A stretch of DNA of 64,000 nt from Stutzerimonas nitrititolerans (GTDB lineage Bacteria; Pseudomonadota; Gammaproteobacteria; Pseudomonadales; Pseudomonadaceae), in the NCBI RefSeq assembly GCF_003696285.1, contig NZ_RFFL01000008.1:1-64000 (forward strand), in the 5' to 3' direction. Position 1 is the stretch's first letter, and the number at the start of each line of letters is the position of its first letter. The position numbers were made by a program, and so were the translations under genes. The notes under the pieces are model-generated. The model ran no database searches and had not been told where the DNA came from. It worked only from the letters and a program-made list of their open reading frames with translations. Shown piece after piece: positions 38,182 to 46,693 of the stretch.

Positions 38182-39410
38182 GCCTGCGAGACAGCACCAC
38201 GGATTTCGCAGGCGGTGGCGCCGGCGATCGTCCCGCCAGCACCAGGCGTGGCTTCGACTACCTGATCGTCGGCGCCGGGTTCGCCGGCAGCGTGCTGGCC
38301 GAGCGCCTGGCCGCCGGGCTGAACAAGCGCGTGCTGGTCGTCGACCGGCGGCCGCACATCGGCGGCAACGCCTACGATTATCACGACGAATCGGGCGTGC
38401 TGATCCATCGCTACGGGCCGCACATCTTCCACACCAATGCTCAGCGCATCGTCGACTACCTGTCGCGCTTCACCGAGTGGCGGCCCTACGAGCACCGTGT
38501 GCTGGCCCAGGTGGACGGCCAGCAAGTGCCGATCCCGATCAACCGCACCACGCTGAACAGGCTCTACGGGCTGAATCTGCAGACCGACGAGGAGGCCGCC
38601 GAGTATCTGGCCAGCCGTGCCGAGCCGGTGGCGCACATCCGGACCAGCGAAGACGTGGTGGTCAACGGCATCGGCCGCGAGCTGTACCAGAAGTTCTTCC
38701 GCGGCTACACCCGCAAGCAGTGGGGGCTGGACCCGTCGCAGCTGGACAAGTCGGTCACCTCGCGCATCCCCACGCGCACCAACACCGACGACCGCTATTT
38801 CACCGACGCCTTCCAGCAGATGCCCAAGCACGGCTACACGAAGATGTTCGAAAAGATGCTCGCGCACCCCAACATCAAGGTGATGCTCAACACCGACTAC
38901 CGCGAGATCCGCGACGAGGTGCAGCACGACCAGCTGATCTTCTGCGGCCCCATCGACGAGTATTTCGACTACCGCTTCGGCAAGCTGCCCTACCGTTCAC
39001 TGAAGTTCGAGCACAAGCAGCTCGACCAGGAACAGTTCCAGGCGGTCGGCACGGTCAACTATCCGAGCGAGGACGTGCCCTACACCCGCATCAGCGAGTA
39101 CAAGCACCTGACCGGACAGGTCCATCCGAAGACCAGCATCACCTACGAATATCCCTCGGCCGAGGGCGACCCCTACTACCCCATTCCGCGGCCGGAGAAC
39201 GCCGAGCTGTACAAGCGCTACCAGCAATTGGCGGACGAGACGCCGGGCGTGACCTTCGTCGGCCGGCTCGGCACCTACAAGTACTACAACATGGACCAGG
39301 TCGTGGGCCAGGCGCTGGCGCTGTACAAGCGTATCGAGGAAGCCGAGCACGGGGCCGAGGCTGGCGAAAGCGCCCAGCACAGCCAGTCGCTGGCCGAACA
39401 GGCACCCTGA
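38169..39410 (+). CDS. glf: UDP-galactopyranose mutase
   Basis: This FAD enzyme converts UDP-galactopyranose to UDP-galactofuranose. The 413-aa protein has an extra about 25-residue N-terminal tail, then the FAD motif YLIVGAGFAGSVLAERLA, followed by RRPHIGGNAYDYHDESGVLIHRYGPHIFHT and the C-terminal GRLGTYKYYNMDQVVGQAL signature. The first ATG has AAGGAG at 8 bases inside the preceding gene; a second ATG three codons later forms an ATGA junction. Its occurrence implies a galactofuranose-containing glycan. Confidence 0.95.
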   Translation: MRDMSLRDSTTDFAGGGAGDRPASTRRGFDYLIVGAGFAGSVLAERLAAGLNKRVLVVDRRPHIGGNAYDYHDESGVLIHRYGPHIFHTNAQRIVDYLSRFTEWRPYEHRVLAQVDGQQVPIPINRTTLNRLYGLNLQTDEEAAEYLASRAEPVAHIRTSEDVVVNGIGRELYQKFFRGYTRKQWGLDPSQLDKSVTSRIPTRTNTDDRYFTDAFQQMPKHGYTKMFEKMLAHPNIKVMLNTDYREIRDEVQHDQLIFCGPIDEYFDYRFGKLPYRSLKFEHKQLDQEQFQAVGTVNYPSEDVPYTRISEYKHLTGQVHPKTSITYEYPSAEGDPYYPIPRPENAELYKRYQQLADETPGVTFVGRLGTYKYYNMDQVVGQALALYKRIEEAEHGAEAGESAQHSQSLAEQAP

Positions 39411-39423
39411 GACGAGGCCGAAG

Positions 39424-40578
39424 ATGTACCAGCCCACGCTATTCAAGAGTTTCTTCATGGGTGGTTTCGAATGCTCGAACCATCGCCGCAGCGATGGCCG
39501 GCGTCTCGATCTGCTCGCAGCCACCGGCCATGATCGCTGGGCGGCGCATGATTACTCGGTGTTGCACCGGCACGGCCTGCACAGCGTGCGCGACGGCCTG
39601 CGCTGGCACCTGATCGAACGGGCGCCGGGCCAGTACGATTGGTCGAGCTTCCTGCCGATGCTGCAAGCCGCCCATCGTCAGGGCACCCAGGTGATCTGGG
39701 ACCTTTGCCACTATGGCTGGCCGGACGATATAGACATCTGGCGTCCGCAGTTCGTCGAACGCTTCGCCCGCTACGCGGCGGCGGTGGCGCAGCTGGTCAA
39801 GGATGAAACCAATGCGGTGCCCTTCTATGCGCCGCTCAACGAGATCTCGTTCTGGGCCTGGGCCGGCGGTGACGAGGCCTATTTCAATCCGATGGCGCGA
39901 GGTCGTGGCTTCGAACTCAAGCATCAGCTGGTGCGCGCCACCATCGCAGCCATGCAGGCGATTCGGGACGTGGAGCCAAGGGCGCGCTTCGTCCAGGTCG
40001 ATCCGGCCATCCACGTCGTCGCATCCAATGACCGCCCCGGCCCGCAGCGTGAGGCCGAGCGATTTCGCCAATCGCAGTTCGAGGCCTGGGACATGCTCTG
40101 CGGCGAGCGCTGGTCGGGGCTGGGCGGCGCGCCGGAGTACCTCGACGTACTGGGCGTCAATTACTATTCCGACAACCAGTGGTATCACGGCGACGGTCGC
40201 ACCATCGAGCGCGACAACCCGGACTACCGGCCCTTCAAGGGCATCCTCAGTGAAATCTGGCAGCGCTATAAACGGCCCTTGCTGATCGCCGAAACCGGCG
40301 CCGAGGGCGACCTGCGCGGCGACTGGCTGCGCTATGTCAGCGAGCAGGCAGGCCTGGCCATGCAGCGCGGGGTGCCGGTGGAAGGTATCTGTCTGTATCC
40401 GGTGCTGGACTACCCGGGCTGGACCGACGAGCGCCACTGCCCGGTGGGGCTGCTGGGCTTCCCGGATGAAAACGGCAATCGCTGCGTGCATGTAGGGCTG
40501 GCCGATGAGCTGCGTCTGCAGCAGATGAGGTTCAGCCAACTCAGCGCCGCGCGGCCTTTCGCCGAAGCGCTGTCATGA
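39424..40578 (+). CDS. GH1/clan-A glycosidase-like protein, cytoplasmic
   Basis: The 384-residue TIM-barrel-like protein carries a probable acid/base Glu140 (FYAPLNEIS) and a probable nucleophile Glu290 (LLIAETG), the clan GH-A pattern and closest to family 1. It lacks a signal peptide. A hydrolase inside a sugar-assembly operon could trim or transfer a glycan intermediate, or it could be a transglycosidase; this is inference. The stop overlaps the next start (ATGA). Confidence 0.7.
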   Translation: MYQPTLFKSFFMGGFECSNHRRSDGRRLDLLAATGHDRWAAHDYSVLHRHGLHSVRDGLRWHLIERAPGQYDWSSFLPMLQAAHRQGTQVIWDLCHYGWPDDIDIWRPQFVERFARYAAAVAQLVKDETNAVPFYAPLNEISFWAWAGGDEAYFNPMARGRGFELKHQLVRATIAAMQAIRDVEPRARFVQVDPAIHVVASNDRPGPQREAERFRQSQFEAWDMLCGERWSGLGGAPEYLDVLGVNYYSDNQWYHGDGRTIERDNPDYRPFKGILSEIWQRYKRPLLIAETGAEGDLRGDWLRYVSEQAGLAMQRGVPVEGICLYPVLDYPGWTDERHCPVGLLGFPDENGNRCVHVGLADELRLQQMRFSQLSAARPFAEALS

Positions 40579-42377
40579 ACGTTCCGGCCCAGCCGCCCAA
40601 AGCGAAGCCTCAGGAGGCGCCGCTTCCAAGCCGGCCGGTCGCGTTCCTTTGGCATTACATCCATCTGCGACCGTGGCATTTCGGCGGTTTGCTGTTCCTG
40701 ATCGTCGGTGCCGCCAGCTGCGCGGTGGCGGTGCAGTACGGGATGAAGCTCCTGGTCGACTCCATGGCGCAGGGCACCGCGGATCGTGGTGCCACCAACG
40801 TCTGGTTCCCGTTGGGGCTGTTCATCAGCCTGATCGTCATCGAGAACGTGTTCTGGCGCCTCGGCGGCTGGCTCGGCTGCCGCACGGTGGTGGCCAGCGT
40901 GGTGGACATCCGGGTCGACCTGTTCAAGCACCTGACCGGTCATCCGATGCGTTATTTCACCGAGCATTTCGCCGGGTCGCTGGGTAATCGCATTTCGGCG
41001 GTGGGCCAGGCGGCGGGCGCGATCTATGGCGGGCTGGCCTGGAAAATCGTCCCGCCGATCGTCGATTTCATCGGCGCGGTGGTGGTGCTGCTGACGGTCG
41101 ACGTGCGCATGGCGGTGGCGCTGATCCTGTTCGTCGCCATCGTTGCCGCGCTGATCACCGGGTTCGGCATTCGTGGTCGCTCCAAGCACCAGCGGTTCGC
41201 CGCGCAATCGGCACGGGTCGGCGGTGAGCTGGTCGATGCGGTGTCCAATGTCTGGACCATCAAGGCGTTTTCCGCACGCGATCGCGAGGCCGAACGCCTG
41301 GCCCACGAGATCGGCTACGAGGCGCGCGCCCAGCGGCGCAGCTGGATGTATCTGGAAAAGGCGCGGGTCATGCACGACATCTGCCTGTCGGTGATGGCCG
41401 GCGGCATGCTGATCTGGGCCATCAATCTGTGGATCGGTGGGCAGGTCACCGCAGGTGACGTGGTGCTGGTCAGCGCGCTGACCTTCCGCATCCTGCATGG
41501 CTCGCGCGATCTGGCGCTGGCGCTGGTGGACACCACGCAGCAGATCGGCGCCATCGACGACACGCTGCGCATCATCGTCCAGCCGCACGGCCTGGAAGAC
41601 AGCGATGCTCAGCTGCTGCTGGCCGAGGGCGATATCACGTTCGAGAACGTCAGCTTCGGCTACCCCGATCGCGGTACCGTGTTTTCGCATCTGGACCTGC
41701 ATATCCCCGCCGGACAGAAGGTCGGTGTGGTGGGCTCTTCCGGGGCAGGCAAATCGACGCTGATCAACCTCATCCAGCGCCTCGATGACGTAAGTGACGG
41801 GCGTGTCCTCATCGACGGTCAGGACATTCGCAGCGTCAGCCAGGACAGCCTGCGCGAGAAGATTGCCGTGGTGCCGCAGGAAACCGCACTGTTCAACCGC
41901 AGTATCCGCGAGAACATCCGCTACGGCCGCCCCGGAGCGACCGACGAGGAAGTCATACAGGCTGCGCGTAATGCGTTCTGCGACGGCTTCATCCGCGGTC
42001 TGCCGGAGGGCTACGACACTCTTGTCGGCGAGCGTGGCGTGATGCTTTCCGGCGGCCAGCGCCAGCGCCTCGGCATCGCCCGGGCGTTTCTCAAGGATGC
42101 ACCGATTCTGATCCTCGATGAGGCCACGTCGGCCCTCGATACCCAGTCCGAAGCCGAGATTCAGGTGGCGCTCAACGATCTGGTGCACAACCGGACGGTA
42201 GTGGCGGTGGCGCATCGCCTGTCGACCCTGTCGAGCTTCGACCGGATCGTCGTGCTGCGCGACGGCAGGATCGTCGAGGATGGCCCGCCCCACGAGCTCC
42301 GCCGGCACGGCGGCGAGTTCGATGCCCTCTGGCGTATGCAGGCCGAAGGCTTCGACATCCGGTCCGAGCGCCCGTGA
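40575..42377 (+). CDS. ABC exporter coupled to the glycan operon
   Basis: This 600-aa fused half-transporter has a transmembrane domain (about 25-330) and an ATPase domain (about 350-590) with Walker A GSSGAGKST, signature LSGGQRQR and Walker B LILDEATSALD. Translational coupling to the glycosidase-like gene on one side and the KTSC gene on the other makes it the probable exporter of whatever this operon makes. It resembles the exporter near 30 kb. Lipid-linked sugar or a small glycoside is a reasonable guess for the cargo. Confidence 0.85.
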   Translation: MNVPAQPPKAKPQEAPLPSRPVAFLWHYIHLRPWHFGGLLFLIVGAASCAVAVQYGMKLLVDSMAQGTADRGATNVWFPLGLFISLIVIENVFWRLGGWLGCRTVVASVVDIRVDLFKHLTGHPMRYFTEHFAGSLGNRISAVGQAAGAIYGGLAWKIVPPIVDFIGAVVVLLTVDVRMAVALILFVAIVAALITGFGIRGRSKHQRFAAQSARVGGELVDAVSNVWTIKAFSARDREAERLAHEIGYEARAQRRSWMYLEKARVMHDICLSVMAGGMLIWAINLWIGGQVTAGDVVLVSALTFRILHGSRDLALALVDTTQQIGAIDDTLRIIVQPHGLEDSDAQLLLAEGDITFENVSFGYPDRGTVFSHLDLHIPAGQKVGVVGSSGAGKSTLINLIQRLDDVSDGRVLIDGQDIRSVSQDSLREKIAVVPQETALFNRSIRENIRYGRPGATDEEVIQAARNAFCDGFIRGLPEGYDTLVGERGVMLSGGQRQRLGIARAFLKDAPILILDEATSALDTQSEAEIQVALNDLVHNRTVVAVAHRLSTLSSFDRIVVLRDGRIVEDGPPHELRRHGGEFDALWRMQAEGFDIRSERP

Positions 42378-42589
42378 AGCGCGCATCGGTGGCGTCCAGC
42401 AGCCTGCGTTCGCTGGGCTACGACCCCGAGCGGCAGGTGCTGGAAGTGGAGTTCAGTGGCGGCGCGGTTTATCGCTATGAACAGGTACCGCCCGAAGCCG
42501 TTCAGGCATTGCTGGAGGCGGACTCGCTGGGCCGGCATTTCAACCAGGTATTCAAGCCGCAGCACTACGCCTACCGGCGCGTCCAGTAA
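42374..42589 (+). CDS. KTSC-domain protein
   Basis: The 71-residue protein is a single KTSC domain: SSSLRSLGYDPERQVLEVEFSGG and YRYEQVPPEAVQALLEADSLGRHFNQ. It begins with GTG overlapping the exporter stop (GTGA). KTSC domains are thought to bind nucleic acids or accompany other enzymes, but no function is proven. It ends the operon. Confidence 0.85.
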   Translation: MKRASVASSSLRSLGYDPERQVLEVEFSGGAVYRYEQVPPEAVQALLEADSLGRHFNQVFKPQHYAYRRVQ

Positions 42590-42620
42590 GTGCGCCAACC
42601 GATCATTCCCATGCCCCCGC

Positions 42621-42803
42621 GTGGATGGCTTCGGCCATCCACCCTACAACCTCATGCTCCCCGTGAGCGGCAAGCGACGGAAGCGCCTGCGACGACTCCA
42701 AAAGCTGCCTGCATCGTAGGGTGGAAAACTGCGCAGCATTTTCCACGCGTAGCGACGCCGCCCGACAAGGCGCAACGGTAGATAAGCTCAGCGTTATCCA
42801 CCC
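42621..42803. repeat. Cluster of three GTGG-hairpin repeats
   Basis: The 304 bases between the KTSC and dodecin genes hold three hairpins: GTGGATGGC-TTCG-GCCATCCAC (42621-42642, then CCTAC), GTGGAAAA...TTTTCCAC (42721-42746, preceded by GTAGG and followed by GCGTAGCG) and GGTAGATAA-GCTCAGC-G-TTATCCACC (42777-42803, one mismatch). The stem bases differ but pair in each. No gene is seen in the gap. Confidence 0.8.
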
Positions 42804-42893
42804 TGCGCCTGAACTTCGCCTTGTGCCGCTGGCCTCAATTCAGGCAGGACGCATTCATCCGAGCGGAGTCTCGCGGACCAGAAGGAGGCATTC

Positions 42894-43109
42894 ATGTCGG
42901 ATCATCACACCTACAAGAAAATCGAGATCGTCGGCTCGTCGCGCAACAGCGTCGACGAGGCCATTCGCAACGCCATCGCCGAGGCGAGCAAGACGCTGGA
43001 GAACGTCGAGTGGTTCGAGGTGGGCGAGATTCGCGGCCATGTCCAGGATGGCCAGGTGGCGCATTTTCAGGTCACGGTGAAGATCGGCTTCCGCCTGAAG
43101 AACAGCTGA
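42894..43109 (+). CDS. Dodecin family flavin-storage protein
   Basis: The 71-residue protein has the dodecin fold sequence: YKKIEIVGSSRNSVDEAIRNAI, KTLENVEWFEVGEIRGHV and AHFQVTVKIGFRL. Bacterial dodecins form hollow dodecamers that bind flavins or CoA; the Trp in VEWFEV is the flavin-stacking residue. The ATG follows AGAAGGAGG at good spacing, suggesting strong translation. Confidence 0.93.
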   Translation: MSDHHTYKKIEIVGSSRNSVDEAIRNAIAEASKTLENVEWFEVGEIRGHVQDGQVAHFQVTVKIGFRLKNS

Positions 43110-43130
43110 CCCCCTCCCACGCCCGCACCC

Positions 43131-43296
43131 GTAGGGCCGAATTCATTCGGCTAACGGGCCCGCCAAAGGCCGAACGAGTTCGGCCCTACGGAACCGCAGC
43201 TGCTTTTGCTCCGCATGCTTTCGTATGGCAGCAAGGCAGCAAAGCTCGCGGACAAGCCCCCTCCGCACCCGTAGGGCCGAATTCATTTGGCCAACA
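43131..43296. repeat. REP-like elements (GTAGGGCCGAA family), three units
   Basis: GTAGGGCCGAATTCATTCGG (43131) and GGCCGAACGAGTTCGGCCCTACGG (to 43191) form an inverted pair. A further copy GTAGGGCCGAATTCATTTGGCC starts at 43271. The first and third units sit in direct repeats of about 40 bases that share CGCACCC before and AGG/GGGCCCGCCA after the element. They lie between the convergent dodecin and oxidoreductase genes. Confidence 0.8.
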
Positions 43297-43325
43297 GGCC
43301 CGCCAGCGTGCACCAGGGCGAGCGT

Positions 43326-44321
43326 TTACCTCAATCCGGCCAGAATCTCGAACGCGCGGTGGCGGTCGGCGGTTTCGTAGAGGTCGCAGGTGAAGATCAG
43401 CTCGTCGGCCTCGGTCTGCTCCAGCAACACCTCCAGCCGCGCGCGAACCTTCTCCGGCCCGCCGATCAACGCCAACCCGAGGAAATCGCCCACCGCCTGC
43501 TGCTCGTGCGGCAGCCACAGGCCCTGCATGCTCTGCACCGGCGGGCGCAGCACCAGACTCTGACCGCGGATCAGCGAGAGGATGCGCTGATAGACGCTGG
43601 TGGCCAGATACTCGGCCTGTTCGTCGCTGTCGGCGGCGATCAGCGGCACGCCGAGCATCACGTAGGGCTTGTCGAGCACTTCGGACGGTTGGAAGTGGTC
43701 GCGGTAGAGCTTGATCGCCTGGTGCATGAAGCGTGGCGCGAAATGCGAGGCGAAGGCATAGGGCAGCCCCTTGGCCGCCGCCAATTGCGCGCTGAACAGG
43801 CTGGAGCCCAGCAGCCAGATCGGCACCTTGCTGTCGACGCCGGGCATGGCGATCACCCGCTGGTTGCGCTGGCGTGGACCGAGCAGCGTTTCCAGCTCCT
43901 CGACATCGGCGGGAAAGTCGTCGGCGCTGCCCATGCGGTCGCGGCGCAAGGCGTGGGCGGTGAACTGGTCGGCACCGGGCGCACGGCCCAGGCCCAGGTC
44001 GATCCGGCCGGGGTAGAGCGCGTCCAGGGTACCGAACTGCTCGGCGATCACCAGCGGTGCATGGTTGGGCAGCATCACCCCGCCGGCGCCCAGGCGGATG
44101 CACTCGGTGTTGGCGGCCAGGTAACCGATCAGCACCGAGGTCGCCGCGCTGGCGATGCCGTCCATGTTGTGGTGCTCAGCGACCCAGAAACGCTCGAAGC
44201 CGAGCCCTTCCACGTGCCGGGCCAGCGCCAGGGCGTTGTGCAGCGCCTGGGCCGGCGTGCCGTCGTCGCGAATGGGCGCCAGGTCGAGGGCGGAAAAGCG
44301 GGCCTTGGAAATGCGGGACAT
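43326..44321 (-). CDS. LLM-class flavin-dependent oxidoreductase (luciferase-like)
   Basis: The 331-residue protein is a single TIM-barrel luciferase-like monooxygenase of the YhbW type: [66 protein letters not shown] and [11 protein letters not shown]. It probably uses FMN; the substrate is unknown. The ATG follows GAGG with a 7-base spacer. Confidence 0.9.
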   Translation of the reverse strand: MSRISKARFSALDLAPIRDDGTPAQALHNALALARHVEGLGFERFWVAEHHNMDGIASAATSVLIGYLAANTECIRLGAGGVMLPNHAPLVIAEQFGTLDALYPGRIDLGLGRAPGADQFTAHALRRDRMGSADDFPADVEELETLLGPRQRNQRVIAMPGVDSKVPIWLLGSSLFSAQLAAAKGLPYAFASHFAPRFMHQAIKLYRDHFQPSEVLDKPYVMLGVPLIAADSDEQAEYLATSVYQRILSLIRGQSLVLRPPVQSMQGLWLPHEQQAVGDFLGLALIGGPEKVRARLEVLLEQTEADELIFTCDLYETADRHRAFEILAGLR

Positions 44322-44336
44322 CGTCTACCTCGAAAG

Positions 44337-44747
44337 TCAGTAACAGTGCTCGGCTTCGGCCTCGACAAGCACGTTGCGCTGCTCGTCGCGCAACCAGCCC
44401 TGCGGGGTGAAGCCCAGCGAACGGGCTTGGAACAGGTAACGCTTGCCGGCCTCGAAGTTGTCGTACTGCACCACCAGGGTGCAGCGCATGGTCTGGGTCT
44501 CGCCGAACAGGCCGAAGCCGCCGCTGCTGACTTCGAATTCGTAGTGCGCTTCGAGTTCATGCGCGCCCGGCGGCACCAGGAAATAGCGGCCATCATAGGT
44601 GCGTTTGCCGTCCAGGTGGTCGGACATGAAGATATCGGTGGTCTGGGCACTCATGTCTACCCAGGCCATGCCCGGATCATGCGGCGGCAGCGGGCTGGCG
44701 CAGCCGCCAAGGGCAAGAGCGAGCAGGAAGGCGAGCGGCAGGCGCAT
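44337..44747 (-). CDS. Predicted lipoprotein, paralogue of its neighbour
   Basis: The 136-residue protein has a lipoprotein signal peptide with lipobox LALGGC (Cys16). The mature part includes AWVDMSAQTTDIFMSDHLDGKRTYDGRYFLVPPG and LVVQYDNFEAGKRYLFQARSLGFTPQGWL, which line up with the next gene upstream (AWIELAPHQETDLQALAVDGRRLDDDRYFQVQPG and LTLEYDRFTAGARYRLVAGGHGFRPWAKL). Two Cys residues near the middle and end are shared. An envelope role is likely; function unknown. Confidence 0.75.
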   Translation of the reverse strand: MRLPLAFLLALALGGCASPLPPHDPGMAWVDMSAQTTDIFMSDHLDGKRTYDGRYFLVPPGAHELEAHYEFEVSSGGFGLFGETQTMRCTLVVQYDNFEAGKRYLFQARSLGFTPQGWLRDEQRNVLVEAEAEHCY

Positions 44748-44880
44748 GGCGATGGCTCCGAAGTTCATGGAATCGTTGCCCGAGCCTGCGCCAACTACCA
44801 CTTGTTTTCAACGCTGCCAGCCTGGACGCCATCAAACCCGTAGGAGCGCGCTTGCTCGCGATCATGCAGCCCTGCAGGCT

Positions 44881-45306
44881 TCATCGCTCCGCAAGATTGC
44901 CGCAACCCTGTTCCGAGGCCCGAGCCAGCAGCAAATGCTGCTGGTCGTAGAGTTTGGCCCAGGGGCGGAAGCCATGGCCACCGGCCACCAGGCGATAGCG
45001 TGCGCCGGCGGTGAAACGGTCGTACTCCAGGGTCAGCTTGCAGTCACGCGGCAGCGGACCGCTGTCGGGGCCGATGTCGGCACCGTCGACCTGGAAGCGG
45101 TAGCGCATGTCCAGCGTGCGGCTGCCGGGCTGGACCTGGAAATAGCGGTCATCATCCAGGCGGCGACCATCCACCGCCAGCGCCTGCAGGTCGGTTTCCT
45201 GATGCGGAGCGAGCTCGATCCAGGCCTGCGTCGGGTCGGGCTTGGGCATCCACAGCGAACAGCCGGCGAGACTCGAAACGAACAGGGCAAGAACGAAACC
45301 GCGCAT
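44881..45306 (-). CDS. Predicted lipoprotein, paralogue of its neighbour
   Basis: The 141-residue protein has lipobox VSSLAGC (Cys16) and the same mature fold as the lipoprotein encoded just downstream, so the pair arose by tandem duplication. The ATG follows GGAG with a 7-base spacer; a longer frame upstream is not supported. It diverges from the peptidase gene. Confidence 0.75.
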   Translation of the reverse strand: MRGFVLALFVSSLAGCSLWMPKPDPTQAWIELAPHQETDLQALAVDGRRLDDDRYFQVQPGSRTLDMRYRFQVDGADIGPDSGPLPRDCKLTLEYDRFTAGARYRLVAGGHGFRPWAKLYDQQHLLLARASEQGCGNLAER

Positions 45307-45431
45307 GGAAGAGCTCCGGCTGGAGAATTCGGAAAGGAAGTGGCGCGCCCGGGATTGCAACCCACCGCGCCGCCTCGGTAGGGTGCGCCATGCGCACCAG
45401 GCGCCTGTCCCGTCCCGCAAACGGTTTCCCG

Positions 45432-46511
45432 ATGCCGAAGCTCAACGCCGCCTTGATCGACCGCCTGCGCCTGTGCTGGGTTCCCTTGCTGCTTGCCGTC
45501 GGTCTGAATGGTTGCAGCACCTACTACGGTCAGTTGGCGCTGGGGCAACTGGAACTGCTGCGCCAGCGCCAACCGGTCGAAGCGATCATCGCCGACCCCT
45601 CGCAGGACACCGCCCTGCGCCAGCGCCTTGTCCAGGCGCTGCAGGCACGTGAATTCGCCAGCCAGGCGCTGGGCCTGCCGGACAACGACAGCTATCGGCT
45701 CTATGCCGATCTGCAGCGGCCATACGTGGTGTGGAACCTGTTCGCCACCGAGGAATTTTCCGTCGAGCCGCTGCAGCATTGCTTCCCCGTTGCCGGCTGC
45801 GTGGCCTATCGCGGCTATTACCGCCAGGGCGCTGCGCGTGGCGAGGCTGCGCGGTTGCGCTTGCAAGGCCTGGATACCCATGTCGCCGGGGTGGAAGCCT
45901 ATTCGACGCTGGGCTGGTTCGACGACCCGCTGCTCAACACCATGCTGCGCCGCAACGACGAGCAACTGGCCGCGCTGATCTTTCACGAGCTGGCGCACCA
46001 GCAGCTGTACCTGCCCGGCGACACGGCGTTCAACGAATCCTATGCCAGCTTCGTCGAGCGCGAAGGGTTGCGCCAGTGGCGGGCCAGCCGGGGTCTGGTC
46101 GAGCAGGATGAACAGGGCAGGATTCGTTATCGGCAACTGGTGGAACTGGTGCTGCAGACACGGGAACGCCTGGCCACGCTGTATGCGTCCGAGCTGCCGC
46201 CAGCGGAGCTGCGCCGTCTCAAACAGGCAGAATTCATGCACCTGCGGCAGGGCTATCGAGCGCTGCGTGACGGCGCCTGGGAAGGTGATCGGCGCTTCGA
46301 GCGCTGGTTCGCCCAGCCGCTGAACAATGCCACCTTGCTGCCGTTCGGTCTGTACGACCGCTGGGTACCGGCATTTTCGGCGATCTTCGAGCAGTGCGCA
46401 GGCGACTGGCCATGCTTCCACCAGCGCGTCGCCGAACTGGCCCGGCTTTCGTCCGATGAGCGGGAAGCACGCCTGTCCGAAGCGCAGGCGGAACGCCAGA
46501 ACCAGCACTAG
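45432..46511 (+). CDS. Predicted zinc aminopeptidase, lipoprotein (PF10023-like)
   Basis: The 359-residue protein has a possible lipoprotein signal (LLLAVGLNGC) and the zincin motif HELAHQ (His185-His189) with downstream NESYASFVEREGLRQW that would supply the third metal ligand. This matches the family of putative aminopeptidases first annotated as DUF2265. The start is uncertain: an in-frame ATG 14 codons earlier has a better ribosome-binding site but a long N-terminal region. Confidence 0.78.
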   Translation: MPKLNAALIDRLRLCWVPLLLAVGLNGCSTYYGQLALGQLELLRQRQPVEAIIADPSQDTALRQRLVQALQAREFASQALGLPDNDSYRLYADLQRPYVVWNLFATEEFSVEPLQHCFPVAGCVAYRGYYRQGAARGEAARLRLQGLDTHVAGVEAYSTLGWFDDPLLNTMLRRNDEQLAALIFHELAHQQLYLPGDTAFNESYASFVEREGLRQWRASRGLVEQDEQGRIRYRQLVELVLQTRERLATLYASELPPAELRRLKQAEFMHLRQGYRALRDGAWEGDRRFERWFAQPLNNATLLPFGLYDRWVPAFSAIFEQCAGDWPCFHQRVAELARLSSDEREARLSEAQAERQNQH

Positions 46512-46693
46512 CAAGGCTTTCAGCGAGGCACGCTGTGCGTCATGGGAAGGCCGGCTATGTCGCCCCGCCTCCGGCGGTCTGCCTCCTGTCCAGTCGCCGG
46601 AATTGTTTTGATGCCTCTCTAGTCATTTCTATCGGGTCGCCCATATTTTTCGCGGCGCCCTACCTAGCCTGATACCAGAACAACGGAGGCTCC

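Noticed and set aside
40410-42386. Minus-strand open frame of 658 codons opposite the second ABC exporter
   Set aside because: Same kind of antisense shadow as at the first exporter.
42597-42806. Repeated hairpins considered as a CRISPR array
   Set aside because: There are only three units, with unequal spacing, different stem sequences, and no cas genes in the window.
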